NCBI GenBank assembly: GCA_025201765.1
Contig: MU623533.1
Coordinates: 1 to 50,473 of the forward strand
DNA: 50,473 nucleotides
Reading direction: 5' to 3'
From: Daldinia sp. FL1419
Lineage: Eukaryota; Ascomycota; Sordariomycetes; Xylariales; Hypoxylaceae
The notes below the pieces were generated by a model that worked only from the letters and a program-made list of their open reading frames with translations, searched no databases and had not been told where the DNA came from. The first letter of the stretch is position 1; every line of letters starts with the position of its first letter. Positions 35,258-45,496 of the stretch are shown here, in pieces. Made by a program: the position numbers and the translations under genes.

Positions 35258-37376
35258 ATGCCGTCTATACTCAGCGAAGAAGATAAGGAGACTGTCCGAC
35301 GAGTGGTACCAAAGCATACCAACAAGATCCACGCCGTAGCTGTCGCGAGATTGTACGTCGCATACCCCAATACTTCAAAATGGACCTACACGGGCCTACA
35401 GGGTGCTATCGTGCTCTCCAACGACCTGGTCGGAAATACGTACTGGTTAAAGCTGGTCGATGTGTCCGTAAGTCCTCATTCGGCCTTTTAGGAAACCCTT
35501 GCATTTCTTGGTTTTTTTTTAACGACCTATAGTCCGCCAGCCGGGGTGTAATATGGGATCAAGAAATATTTGAGAATTGGTCTTACAACCAAGATCGAAC
35601 CTTTTTCCATACCTTCGAGCTCGAAGACTGCTTAGCAGGCCTATCCTTTGTCGACGAGAAGGAAGCTAAACAATTCAAGAAGAAGATGGACGACCGGGAA
35701 AAGAATGCGTCAAAGGCTACAAAAAATACTCCTTTCGGCGGAGCAACGCAACAACCCGTCAAGACCGGGTTCTTTGGGAGCATATTTGGAGGACATAGGC
35801 ATGCCTCAACACCCTCGGCACCTACGCCGCCCGAGTCACCCCGAAGTAGCGTTACTCCTTCTCATTCACACGCTAGAGCCTCTTCTGGGAGCGTAAATGG
35901 TTTTCACAAGCCAACCTCCAAATTCGCTAAGCTAGAAGCCTATGATCCTAACTGGCGAGATAACTTTGGAAACTTCCTTTCGGAACAGGGTCTCACGGAC
36001 GAATTCATTAGGGAAAACCAAGACTTCATCGTTGAGTTCTTGAAGGAACAAGGCACTGGGTTATCCGAGAATGGTACATCACGTTCTACGGCTCCACCGC
36101 CGCCTCCGCCTCCTCCAGCTAATAGTTCGACATCCAATGGGTACAATGCGCATGGTCACGGTCGCTTGCCCCCTCCTCCCCCTCCTCCTCCTCCTGGGGG
36201 GGGTCGTTCAGTGTCGGAAAGCTTAACATCGTCAGGCTCGCGTCGTGGTGCTCCTCCACCCCCTCCTGCGCCTCGTAGGTCCGGTAAGATAGAGCTTGTG
36301 CATAGAGAACCCACGCCACCGGAGGAGCCTGTACCCCCTCGGCCGCGTTTCAATGCACCTCCTCCGCTGCCAGACGCCGGTAGATATGCCCATACCGAAA
36401 GCGCACCCCGAGCTCCACCCGGCCCAGCACCTCCCCCAAGGCCACCAAAGACACCAATAGAAGAACAGGATGAAAAACCCGCTGGACATAAGTTCGGTGT
36501 GCCGCCCGCTTTTACAGGCCAGAGGCAGAATAACGCTCCTCCACCACCAGCTAGAGGCCCAGTACCTCCACCACCAAGGGAGCAGCCTCAGTCCGCGCCT
36601 CCACCACTTCCTCCCAGTCTTCCCCCAAGCCTTCCCCCGAGTCTCCCCCCGAAAGTGCCTGGTCCAAGTTCGGCGGCGCCGCCTCCGGCGCCACCTCCCC
36701 CTCCTGTTGTAGCTCGACCAACTCCCGCGCCGCCCCCGCGAAGCACCCCCCAACCGCCGGTTCCACCGCCGAGTGCACCGGCTCCGCCTCCATTACCTCA
36801 GTCTTCGGTACCGCCGCCACCTCCACCGCTACCCGTTGTTGGTTCAGGTTCTGGTGCACCCCCCCCACCACCTCCTCCGCCCCCTCTACCCTCCAGCGGC
36901 GCAGGTGTTCCCCCGCCGCCACCGCCTCCTCCACCTGGGCCCATAGCTGGAATACCATCAGCGCCGCCGCCGCCTCCCAATCGCGATTCTGGCTATTCAT
37001 CGGGGGTTCCAGCTGGAGTTCCACCCGCAGCCCCCGCGGACGGGCGTTCTGCAATGCTTGCGAGTATCCAAAAAGCTGGTGGAATCGGATCTCTCAAAAA
37101 GGTGGATAGAAGTCAGATCAGAGACAGGAGTGCGGCTACGGTTGGGGGTGGATCGGATACGGGACCGCACGGTAGTGGATTGCCACCCGCAGGTATCGCT
37201 CCTGGAGGAGGAGGAGGAGGAGGAGGAGGAGAAATGGCCAATGCCTTGGCTGCAGCTCTGCAGAAGCGGAAGGAAAGAGTTCGTGATAGCGGTAAGCTTT
37301 TATTTTCATTCCTCTAACCTAAGGCGTTAGAACTAACACCTATAAAGATGACGAGAAGAGCGATGATGAGTGGTAG
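35258..37376 (+). CDS. LAS17: WASP homologue Las17, Arp2/3 activator, 665 aa, two introns
   Basis: Fungal WASP (Las17/Bee1), which activates Arp2/3 at endocytic actin patches. Exons are 35258-35467, 35533-37291 and 37348-37376, with GTAAGT and GTAAGC donors. Residues about 12-122 form the WH1 (EVH1) domain, split by intron 1, where verprolin/WIP binds. Next comes a linker, then a segment around 200-245 (AYDPNWRDNFGNFLSEQGL) seen in fungal WASPs. A very long polyproline region (about 260-560, many P5-P9 runs) would bind SH3 proteins and profilin. The WH2 actin-binding motif is near 572-592 (MLASIQKAGGIGSLKKV). The tail DSDDEKSDDEW, made only by splicing to the 29-bp last exon, is the acidic Arp2/3-binding motif with the essential final Trp. 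Without that exon the protein would lose its activity, so the second intron is well supported. Confidence 0.95.
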
Positions 37377-38572
37377 AGCCATGTTCACAAGCTTCATCCG
37401 GAAGAAAGCACAAGTTATCCAGTTGTTATGGGATACCTAAGCTAGCTTACGCGTATGGAGCCAGGGAGAGGATGGCGGTCGAAACATCCGTTTCGTCGCA
37501 GCTAGTGAGGCAAACTAGAAGATGATGATCTTACACGTAGTAGCGAAGTCTTACCTACTACCTATCTCTAATAGGCCGCGGAGCAAATAGATGAGTCTCA
37601 TCACGTAGACGCACCTCTATCCCAGGCAGAGCTCCGAAAGCTATTTATATATAAACATACTTATATGTACCACTACAATCAAGCATACAAGACGGAAAAG
37701 AGGGTGATATTCCACCCACCTCAGCGAAACCCACTACTATCTATACCTGGGTCCAGGCAGACTAAACAAGGCAACAGGACGGTATATCGCTTAGAGGCAC
37801 GGAGGTAGGAAAGCTCATAGGGACCCGAGGTCTGTTGTTGATGTCCGGAGAGCCTGCACGCAGAATGAGGATATAAATACATGGGCTCGAGCACATCGGA
37901 TAGGTCTAGGTAGTATGGGTTGGTTGCTTATCAATTATTGACTTGAAGCTTTGAGCTTGGTGTAGTTTTGGAATAGAGAAAGAGAATTGATAATCTCAAG
38001 TAACTACAAATCTTATAGTATTCTCAAACCAGGTGAAACCACATTATTAGATCAATAGAATGTCACCTACATTTAAGTGTACTGAGAAAGGAGGCATCTG
38101 TATTGAAAGCTAGCAACAAGCGGACTATATATTAAGAGTCGTCTCGCAATGCCTCGCAACGCAGGTTTAACATTATGATTATGCCATCGTTTTCCCAAGC
38201 GAACTTTTCCATCTTTCGTCAATGCGGAAAATCAACGATAAGTAGGCAAACTTGTAAGAAAAAGGAAAGAGCAATATTCGTAATAGCAGACAAAAAGTAG
38301 TCGTCGTATCTAGGTTGCCAAACGACAAAGGGTCATGACGTCTCTCCCACCATGTAACCCTGCCGCTTGCTTTGCTACCAGAGCCGCACCACCCGACTGT
38401 CGTGGAACCCGGATCGACGTGGAACTAAGAGCGATGCAGGTTTGAGAGAGAAGACAGGCTTTCTCCTCTGGCCTGGGAGGTTTGCTTCGAGATAGTTTGT
38501 AGGGCGTAGCGAAACCAAGAGACCAGGTGAGTGGATACGTTTTCCCAACCAGAGTGGAAGGGGGAAAGTAAA
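37377..38572. other. Convergent intergenic region las17 / eIF1A (1.2 kb)
   Basis: Both neighbouring genes end here, so the DNA should hold two 3' untranslated regions. No credible frame is present. The middle part is AT-leaning and unremarkable. Confidence 0.6.
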
Positions 38573-39447
38573 CTAGATGTCGTCGATGTCGACCTCCTTG
38601 CCGCCAGCACCGCCAGCCTCGTCGGATTCGGAGTCACGGTCCTCGTCGAACTCGAAGCCGCACTCGCCCTCGTCGCCGGGGCCGTAGGTATCCGTCTCGT
38701 TGATCTTGGCGCTTTCGGGCAGCTCGCCGTAGGCCTTGAGAGAACGGGCCTCATCGGCAGAGTACTTTAGGATGACGTCGCCCTTTTCATCTTGGTAGTC
38801 ACGTAGGGAGAGCAGGATGATATCGCCGTTATTGATCCAGACCTTCTTGCGCAGCTTGCCACGGATGTGTGCGAGTCGTTTTGCGCCGTCGAAACACTGA
38901 GCCTCGAGACGACCGTTACCGAGCATCTTGACTACCTGTGCGTATTCTGTTGCAACTGTTAGAATTTACAAATTCTCTTTATTTATTTTTTTTCACCTCG
39001 GAGATAAGCCGTGATGGGGCTCGGGTATGCGACGTACCTTGTCCATCCTCCTTGAAGGTCAACTCGCGCTTTTCGTTGTCGTTCTCGTTCTTTCCACGAC
39101 GACGGTTCTTACCACCCTATTGAAGACGTGTTAGCCCAACCCATGTATTTGATATTACGACCCGCGACGGTGTGATGAGGGGTATAAATGTTCAAATTGA
39201 GATCGGCTTGTACAATGGCTCGGCTGGCTGTTTCTCTTTTGAGAGGCAGAGTATATGCGAATTCACGGTGGTGCCCTTATAGCAACGTCTAGCTGAAAGC
39301 CGAGTCTTGGGTGACCGTTGCCTTTGGGTAGAATCGAGTTCACGAGCCGACCGCACAAAAGGAGGAAAAGAAAAAGGATAGAAATTAGAACTTGTGGCGG
39401 GGTCAACGTCACAATATTGTACGTACCTTTCCCTTATTCTTAGGCAT
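38573..39447 (-). CDS. TIF11: Translation initiation factor eIF1A, 157 aa, two introns
   Basis: Eukaryotic initiation factor 1A, which binds the 40S A site, promotes scanning and start-codon selection with eIF1, and later recruits eIF5B. Exons on the minus strand are 39447-39427 (MPKNKGK), 39116-39038 and 38946-38573. The introns are 310 and 91 bp and have GTACGT donors. The basic N-terminal tail (GGKNRRRGKNENDNEKREL) is followed by the S1-type OB fold at about 33-105 with EYAQVVKMLGNGRLEAQCFDG and RGKLRKKVWINNGD. The acidic tail ends in DIDDI, the known eIF5B-docking motif. The length matches fungal orthologues. The large first intron after only seven codons is a likely place for transcriptional or splicing control. 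All catalytically relevant contacts appear intact. Confidence 0.97.
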
Positions 39448-40216
39448 ATTGGCGGGAAATTAAACAATTATATGATATGTGTAGTGTGAAGCGGTATGCG
39501 ATTTCTTTTTGTTTAGATGTTGAGAACCGAAGTCGCCAAGATATCTTCAGATTTGGGTAGTTTTGTTGATTTTATGTCTAATGTTGTCAAGTGTAGGAAA
39601 TGCGTTGGTGACGAGGGGCATTTAAATAACAAGCGGAACCAACAAGAAACAACTGAGTAATAGTGGGGGCAACTATCTCGTATGTAGTTGCTTTTCTTTT
39701 AAAACTTTACTGGGCCAAAGCGCTGTTTGATATTTGATAGGACAGTAGGCTTAGCAGTAGGCTTAACAGTTAGGCTAATGGATAATAAGTGCTTAGGTTG
39801 GTTTGTCACCGACTAACTAATTAAAGGCTTTAGTTAACTAGTTAAGTAAAGTATCCTTTGTGGTTTTTTTTTTTTTTTATAAAGGTTGGGTGGGGGTTTC
39901 TAGTTATAAGTAATACATCCCATACGATAGGTATGTAGGTAGGTACACACCTACCTACATAATATCCCTAAAATACGGAAGCAGCGCCCGAGTGTTGAGC
40001 TAACGTTGGAAAATTGACAAGGCTGAATCAACTAAAAATCAGATTGAATCATAAAAGTTCATCAGCAGCGCCACTCTGATCTTGCACGTTCATAACCAAC
40101 ATCAGCGCTAATCGACGCCTCGACGTCCCATATGCTCACTTGACTCACTTGACTCACTTGGAGCTATGAGCCGTTTGACAACCCAAAATTACAACGGGGG
40201 ACGGTCTAGGTAAACC
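39448..40216. promoter_or_regulatory. Divergent promoter region eIF1A / 333-aa gene
   Basis: Head-to-head intergenic DNA of 769 bp between the eIF1A start (minus) and the 40217 start (plus). It contains a T-run near 39866-39877, a TAGGTAGGTA..CCTACCTA inverted tract at about 39926-39958 and a triplicated ACTCACTTG motif ahead of 40217. The two genes may share control elements. Confidence 0.5.
40141..40156 (+). promoter_or_regulatory. Tandem TGACTCA sites, candidate Gcn4/Cpc1 binding
   Basis: Two copies of TGACTCA (40141-40147 and 40150-40156) lie 61-76 bp upstream of the ATG at 40217, inside a short tandem repeat ACTCACTTG. TGACTCA is the palindromic core bound by the bZIP factor Gcn4/CPC-1 of amino-acid starvation control. 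The repeat structure means the duplication may be accidental, and the sites could lie in the leader. Confidence 0.35.
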
Positions 40217-41218
40217 ATGGCAAGCTTACGCCTTGTCCGACCCCTGGGAAAACCACGGCTCGTACCTTATAGAAGTTACGTTTCTATCCAACGCCAACGA
40301 GTCGGAAGTAATGAGAGAACGAGAGGCGCTCCATTTTCTCCATCTGCGGATGAGTACCAGCTAAAACGCCTATCACCAAACACATTTTCTTACGCCTCAG
40401 ATGGGCCTGATCCAGAAGCAGAAGTCCAGCCAGGCGATCATATCCTCGCCTTCTGCAAGAAGTACCAGGTTTCATTTCCTAATGTTTTACGCCGGATTCA
40501 AGGTCTGAAGTTGATGCCGAATCCGTTCGGGTTAAACATTATGGTATCAGATAAACATTGCTTTAACAAGACTTCGCTGAAATACCTGGATAAATATGAG
40601 CAGCCTTTTACCAAGTCAATTCTGGAAATGTACATGGCACAGAAGAAGAATCCTCTATGGTATCATACCTATTCGGCTCCCGTCACTTCACCACTTCCAT
40701 GCCGGGTGGCAACAAGAAGGATACGACACGCATTTCGAGATGCGTTAGCTAATTATGGATATGATCGGGATGGTAAAAAAGTTTCGATGGACGGTTCTGT
40801 TATTGCGGATTTGCATGGGACAGTGAGAATCGTTTGCGGTGATCCAAAGGCTGTTTGTAATCTGAAATTTGCTGAACTTGTAAAGGTAACCAACAAAATC
40901 GTGTCTGGCATTGAGCCTGTGCTCGCAAGGGATAAATATGGCAAACCGGTCATGATAAATCAGCAGCAGCAGCAGCAGCGTCATCATCATCAACAACAAC
41001 AACATCAACGCCCTCAACGCCCTCAACGTTCCCAAGCACCTCAAAATCCTCAGCGTCCTCAGCGTCCTCAGCACCCTCAGCACCCTCAGCACCCTCAAAA
41101 GCCTCTGCGATCTCAACCATACAACAAAGATCAGTCTTCAAGGTCTATATGGAAGTCGATGGACCAAAAGGATCAGAACAAGGGCAAAGAGCAGCAATCT
41201 TGGAACCGTGCTAGATGA
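40217..41218 (+). CDS. Unrecognised protein with possible mitochondrial presequence, 333 aa
   Basis: A single-exon frame with good coding composition. Residues 1-30 are rich in Arg, Ser and Leu and free of acidic residues (first acid near 33), the look of a mitochondrial targeting sequence. Residues about 45-245 look like a folded domain with conserved-type features (GDHILAFCKKYQVSFPNVLRR, then a W-containing WYHTY segment and DGSVIADLHGTVRIVCGD). From about 249 the sequence is low-complexity: a Gln run, His/Gln stretches and many PQRPQ/PQHPQ repeats, then a basic tail. I do not recognise a family. Its head-to-head neighbour is eIF1A, and TGACTCA motifs precede it. A role in mitochondrial gene expression is possible but only a guess from the presequence and basic character. 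Confidence 0.75.
   Translation: MASLRLVRPLGKPRLVPYRSYVSIQRQRVGSNERTRGAPFSPSADEYQLKRLSPNTFSYASDGPDPEAEVQPGDHILAFCKKYQVSFPNVLRRIQGLKLMPNPFGLNIMVSDKHCFNKTSLKYLDKYEQPFTKSILEMYMAQKKNPLWYHTYSAPVTSPLPCRVATRRIRHAFRDALANYGYDRDGKKVSMDGSVIADLHGTVRIVCGDPKAVCNLKFAELVKVTNKIVSGIEPVLARDKYGKPVMINQQQQQQRHHHQQQQHQRPQRPQRSQAPQNPQRPQRPQHPQHPQHPQKPLRSQPYNKDQSSRSIWKSMDQKDQNKGKEQQSWNRAR
40962..41104 (+). repeat. CAG/CAA microsatellite and CCTCAG-type coding minisatellite
   Basis: Inside the 333-aa gene, a CAG run (about six units) passes into CAT/CAA triplets and then into CCTCAGCGC/CCTCAGCAC-like units that encode Pro-Gln-Arg and Pro-Gln-His repeats. All copies stay in frame, so length change would vary the protein tail without disrupting it. 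Confidence 0.85.
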
Positions 41219-41969
41219 CGACTGCTATCTATACCTACTTATAGTCGCTCCAAACTTCGATTAGGAGCCAATGGATAGCACATATATAAAAGCTTTTATT
41301 TATGAGGCCCAAAATCAGAGACACATTAAGTACCTAGGTAGAGCATATGCGATTCTATCTATGCTGCCCTCCGGCTGGTAGTGCTAAGTCGTATATACCT
41401 AGGTACTAATGTATGTATATATACCTACCTATATATCAAGAAACGATAATTGTATTTTCGGACTATCACATGTCTAAATGTCACATATGTAAATACTAGA
41501 TATTCGCGGGGTATCGAAGGTTCCCACATGCGATAACGCGTAATGTATCGGATTCGAAATAAGATAACTACCTAATTTCCTAACATGCAGAAGTGGAAAT
41601 CCCGGACCCCAATCTTTTTCTTGGGTTCTCGGAAACGGGATACAAGTTACGCTAGGTGTGTAGTGTAGGTAGGTAGGTAGGTACCTAGCCCAAACCACCT
41701 AACCCTACCTAGTAGGTACAATACAATACCTATACGGTACCTACGCGTACCTAGCAGCTTAGACCTAGGTATACATGTAGGTAGGTGAAGTACCTACCTA
41801 TAACGGGTGCCTACAAACGTACATAACGTATTGCACAAGCGCAACTGCATAAACGGGGTCTCCATCGTCGAATCTGTACATCTTGTACCAAGTTCTATCC
41901 ACTACAACCTTCATCGTCGACCGCGTAATTCCCACTTCATTTCGAGCTTCAGAAGCGTCTTTATTGACA
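41219..41969. repeat. Intergenic CCTA/TAGG-rich tract
   Basis: Between 41.33 and 41.81 kb the DNA is crowded with ACCTAGGTA, TAGGTAGG and CCTACCTA motifs, densest at 41664-41810. Many pairs are self-complementary, so the single strand could fold. Similar tracts occur near 16.7 kb, 34.2-34.6 kb and 39.9 kb. No gene is visible. The end of this stretch is the chs5 promoter. Confidence 0.7.
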
Positions 41970-43339
41970 ATGCTCGTTTCTCTTACCGTCGGCAAAGTTG
42001 ATGCCGGCGTAACCGTTCTATTAACACCCGATAAACGTTTGGTACGTCTATTTATCTTATCCCTTTTGTCCTTTTACTCTTCACAACTTACAATTCCATG
42101 GACCTTCAAGTCTAAAGAATCCTTTCTTACCTTTAATACCTAACCAATTAGCATATCCACTTTAATAATTATGAATCTAACGGAGATATCTAGATTGAAT
42201 TCCCCTCGATTCTTCTGCCGCCCAACATCGTTTCGGGATCCATCGTCGACATCACCGTCTCTCGCAACAACGAATCCGAAGCTAAAGCAGAAGCTCAGTT
42301 CTCTGCTCTTCAAGACCGAATATTCTCCTCCTTCGGCGCATCTTCACCTAGTGAACCCGTCCTCCGCTGCCGCAATGCCACCCAAACTTCTGTAGTCCTT
42401 GAGTGGGACCCTATCAAGCTCGCGACCGCCGACCTCATCTCCCTATCCCTTTATCGCAACGGACAGAAAGCTGGGAACATTCCCCGGCCCCTGCACATGC
42501 ACAGCACCAAGATCAGTGGTCTGGCTGTTGATACCGAATATTCATTTCATCTGGTCCTGCGCACCACCGCGGGAACCTACGCTAGCGAGAAGGTTGTCGT
42601 CCGTACCCACAAGATGACCGACTTGAGTGGTATCAGTATCACCACAGGTATCCTCCCGCCCCGTACGCGCGAGGAGCTTACCAAGGCCGTTGAGCGCATC
42701 GGCGCTAAGATTGTCGATGGTGTGCGCATTGATACCACGCATTTTGTCACTACGGAGGGGCGTGGTGTGCCGTGGGAGAAGGCCGTGGAGATGAATATTC
42801 CCGTTGTACGACCAGAATGGGTCGAGGCCTGCGAGAAGACTGGTCGTATTCTGGGTGTCACTAAATTCTACCTGGATGCCATAAGACCTGGTCCTGGGGG
42901 CGTTGAGGGGACTCAGAGATCAGCACCGTCTCCCGCGCCCGCGCAGCAGCAGACCCAGAAAGACCTTCCACAACCACCGGCCCAACCTAGTCCCCAAGGG
43001 GAGACGGAGACCAAGAAGCAAGAGAAGAAGGACGGGGAGAAGAGCGAGAGCAGTGACGAAGAAGAAGAAGAAGAAGGGGAGGAGGAGGGGGAAGAGGGGG
43101 AGGAAGAGGACAAGGTCAGAAATGAAGAGAAGGCAAAACCTACAGACGAGCAAAAAGTTAAGGTCGGGGATAAAGATGCCCAGAAGGTCGCCCTACGACC
43201 TAGAGGCCAGTCGCAAGCCGCAGAGAAAGAGGCCGCGGAGAAAGAGGCCGAGGAGAAAGACGGCGAACGTAGCTCAGATGAGAAGGGCCCGGCGCCATCT
43301 CCAGGGGATGAAGCATCTTTCCAAAATGTAGAGCTGTAG
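41970..43339 (+). CDS. CHS5: Chs5-like exomer scaffold, FN3 and BRCT domains, 405 aa, one intron
   Basis: Homologue of yeast Chs5, the core of the exomer coat that sorts selected cargo, such as chitin synthase Chs3, from the trans-Golgi to the plasma membrane. Exon 1 (41970-42041) encodes MLVSLTVGKVDAGVTVLLTPDKRL, matching the conserved Chs5 start. A 152-bp intron with GTACGT, a CTAAC branch and TAG leads to exon 2 (42194-43339), opening IEFPSILLPPNIVSGSIVDI. Residues 1-75 form the dimerisation region, about 80-165 the fibronectin type III domain (VVLEWDP..LSLYRNGQ) and about 166-262 the BRCT domain ending with WVEACEKTGRILGV; together FN3-BRCT bind Arf1. The tail (about 270-405) is a disordered, highly charged Glu/Lys stretch, also typical. 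An in-frame ATG upstream at 41883 exists, but the family start supports 41970. Confidence 0.93.
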
Positions 43340-43676
43340 GGGAGCGGTCGAGACTTGAAGTATAGCATGGAGTTTTCGGGGGTTTCCCATAAAATACCCG
43401 GCTAGGTTATGAAAATGGTAGTTACGAACACGAACTATTAATATATCTGTATTCTAAGAACATTACTGCTTCTTGTGTCCTCCGGGATCGTATGTAGTTT
43501 CTAGTAATTCTTATAATATACGGGCGCCTTTTGAAAGGCGCCTCAGTTCACATAATTTTAGGGGTGTAAGCGTAGCTTTCTTCTTCTATAGGGAATATCG
43601 TGGCCCAGGCGTAATAGCGTTTTCTCATCTTCACAACCATCATTCACAATCATCATTCACACCCACCGCCCCTTTT
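43340..43676. other. Convergent gap chs5 / SDR (337 bp) with a hairpin
   Basis: Holds the 3' ends of both neighbours. A 20-bp near-perfect palindrome at 43523-43542, GGCGCCTTT, two bases, AAAGGCGCC, would form a GC-rich hairpin in either transcript. Nothing else is seen. Confidence 0.6.
43523..43542. repeat. GC-rich 9-bp inverted repeat between convergent genes
   Basis: The arms GGCGCCTTT and AAAGGCGCC are separated by TG. It resembles a bacterial terminator stem but sits in fungal DNA, about 185 bp after the chs5 stop and 135 bp after the SDR stop. A role in 3' end formation of the converging transcripts is possible but unproven. Confidence 0.7.
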
Positions 43677-44531
43677 TCACGGCAAAACCTCCTCGCCTCG
43701 ATGATCCCAACAACGCCCCCTATCCTCGTCCATCCTCCTCGTCCGTAGCACCTCCAGCATGCGCTCGACGGCATACTCGGGCGTAAACAACTGCTCTGCT
43801 GGCACCCGGCCCCAGTACTCCTTACTCAACCCCGTGCGCACCGTGCCCGGGTGGTACGCGATGGCCGCCGCGGCATCCGCGCACCGCGTGCGCAGATGCA
43901 GGTCGAACGTCTTGGTTAGACTGGTGACGGCTGCTTTGGATGCCCGGTACGTGTACCACCCGCCGAGCTTGTTGTCGGCTGTGGAGCCGACGCGCGCCGA
44001 GGTCGTGAGCCATGTTGCGTGGCGGGGGGTGGGGCAGGAAGTGAATAGAGGCTCGGGGGATATCACAGTGCTTTTCCGGGGGAGGAAAGGGCTGAAGTGT
44101 TTTATTAGTAGCAGGGGACCCAGGGTGTTGACTTGGAAGGTGTGCAGCGCGTGCGAGTAGTCGATTTCTTGCGGGCTTTTCTCGGGGTACAGAATCCCCG
44201 GGAGGGCGAATGCGAGACGTAGGTGGTGTGTTTTCGGGGGGTAGAGTCTAGAGGCTTCGGCGGAGGCGGATCGGAGCGTGGGTTCGTGGGTTAGGTCTAC
44301 CTGGGCTATGTGAAACCTCTCGGATGCCGAGGCTAGTGCTTCGTCTTCGTCTCCTGCGGACCTGGGAGGCGAGGATGCGAATAAGCCGTCTAGGATAGAC
44401 GCTCGTACGTCTCGGGGATGGGACCGCGCGGTTGCGAATACGGGGACGGTGGTCGTCCGGAGCAGGTGCCGCGTCAGAGCGTGGCCGATCCCGCGGCTTG
44501 CTGGGGAGACGAGTATCCAGGGTTTAGACAT
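43677..44531 (-). CDS. Short-chain dehydrogenase/reductase, 284 aa, intronless
   Basis: NAD(P)H-dependent oxidoreductase of the classical SDR superfamily with a Rossmann fold; the substrate is unknown. The cofactor-binding turn is SPASRGIG (residues 9-16), a variant of TGxxxGxG in which the first Thr-Gly is replaced by Ser-Pro. An acidic residue after strand 3 (VDL, about 78-80) fits the usual adenine contact. The NNAG motif is replaced by ALPG near 109-112. The catalytic tetrad seems complete: Asn135, Ser178, Tyr195 and Lys199 in YRASK. A PGTVRTGL segment near 230 follows the active site as usual. It resembles the CsgA/carbonyl-reductase-like subgroup of small SDRs by overall pattern. No membrane segment or signal is seen. 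The GC content is higher than in its neighbours, as often seen for intronless fungal genes. The start codon is the only in-frame ATG before the cofactor motif. Confidence 0.9.
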   Translation of the reverse strand: MSKPWILVSPASRGIGHALTRHLLRTTTVPVFATARSHPRDVRASILDGLFASSPPRSAGDEDEALASASERFHIAQVDLTHEPTLRSASAEASRLYPPKTHHLRLAFALPGILYPEKSPQEIDYSHALHTFQVNTLGPLLLIKHFSPFLPRKSTVISPEPLFTSCPTPRHATWLTTSARVGSTADNKLGGWYTYRASKAAVTSLTKTFDLHLRTRCADAAAAIAYHPGTVRTGLSKEYWGRVPAEQLFTPEYAVERMLEVLRTRRMDEDRGRCWDHRGEEVLP

Positions 44532-45496
44532 TTATTTCGTCTGGCCTACTTGCTATTACTCTGTTTAATTATCACGTATTTATCGGCGACCTGTAAGAGT
44601 AATACATGTAATTGAGTGACTAGTAGACGTTACTGATGAATCATCACTATCCTCGTCGGAGCCTTGGATTATGTTTGAGACATAAAAGTAAAGTCACGTC
44701 ATGCCCAGGTTTTCCAGACGATTCCCATTATTCGCACTGAATTATTGTGTATAAACATTCAACTGATAGTGATAGTCGTGGTGTGACTGTAGAGGTATAT
44801 AATATATATCGTTCATGAAATAGTATAACTACCTAACCGTAGGTATTTATATGATCCGCACAGTTGGGTGGTGACAAAACTATGTCTTCTATCCAAGCTA
44901 CATTTCCAAGCATCACTTCAGTAATGTAGAGCTCGTCCCCCCCCCGGTTCCTAGTTTTGAACACCGATACTCCAGAGCTTATAGGTGCAGTACTTTCGGG
45001 ATTCAACCCAAGAGGATTTCGGAATGCTGGGATGACCCTCCACGGTACGTAGATACTCTAGGACTTACCGGTGGAAGATGCATTGCGCGGTATCCTAAGC
45101 AGACCACGAATCATAGAAGGTGTTGCATATAAATTATGAGTCAACGGTCTTAAGGATTTCTTTCTGTCCGCTGATCGTGCCCATAGATATCCGTTCTCCT
45201 GCCATGCTGAAGAGATGGGAGACAAGTGTGAGTCAAGCGGTCGATTTACGTATTCCCTGCCAACTATGGTAATATCCCGTATTTCTCAGCCTGTAAGGAG
45301 GAATTATAATGCAATTCCTCCAATATATATATCCTTGGCACTACGATTGCGTGTATTAGTAGCCAATACTTAACCTTTCCCCTATGTCTATGACTGTTAT
45401 GTCTCATCTAATACCTCGAGGGGCGGCGGGACTCAATTATACCTGTTCGCATTTCACTTACAATTAATTATATTTGTACGGATCGTGTAGAGAGCC
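44532..45496. other. Divergent intergenic region (965 bp)
   Basis: Shared promoter space between the SDR (minus) and the 45497 gene (plus). AT-leaning, with a poly-C run near 44937-44945. No frame or motif stands out. Confidence 0.6.

Noticed and set aside
36232..37054. Several minus-strand frames of 60-173 codons opposite las17
   Set aside because: They are Gly/Arg/Trp-rich shadows of the polyproline region of las17.
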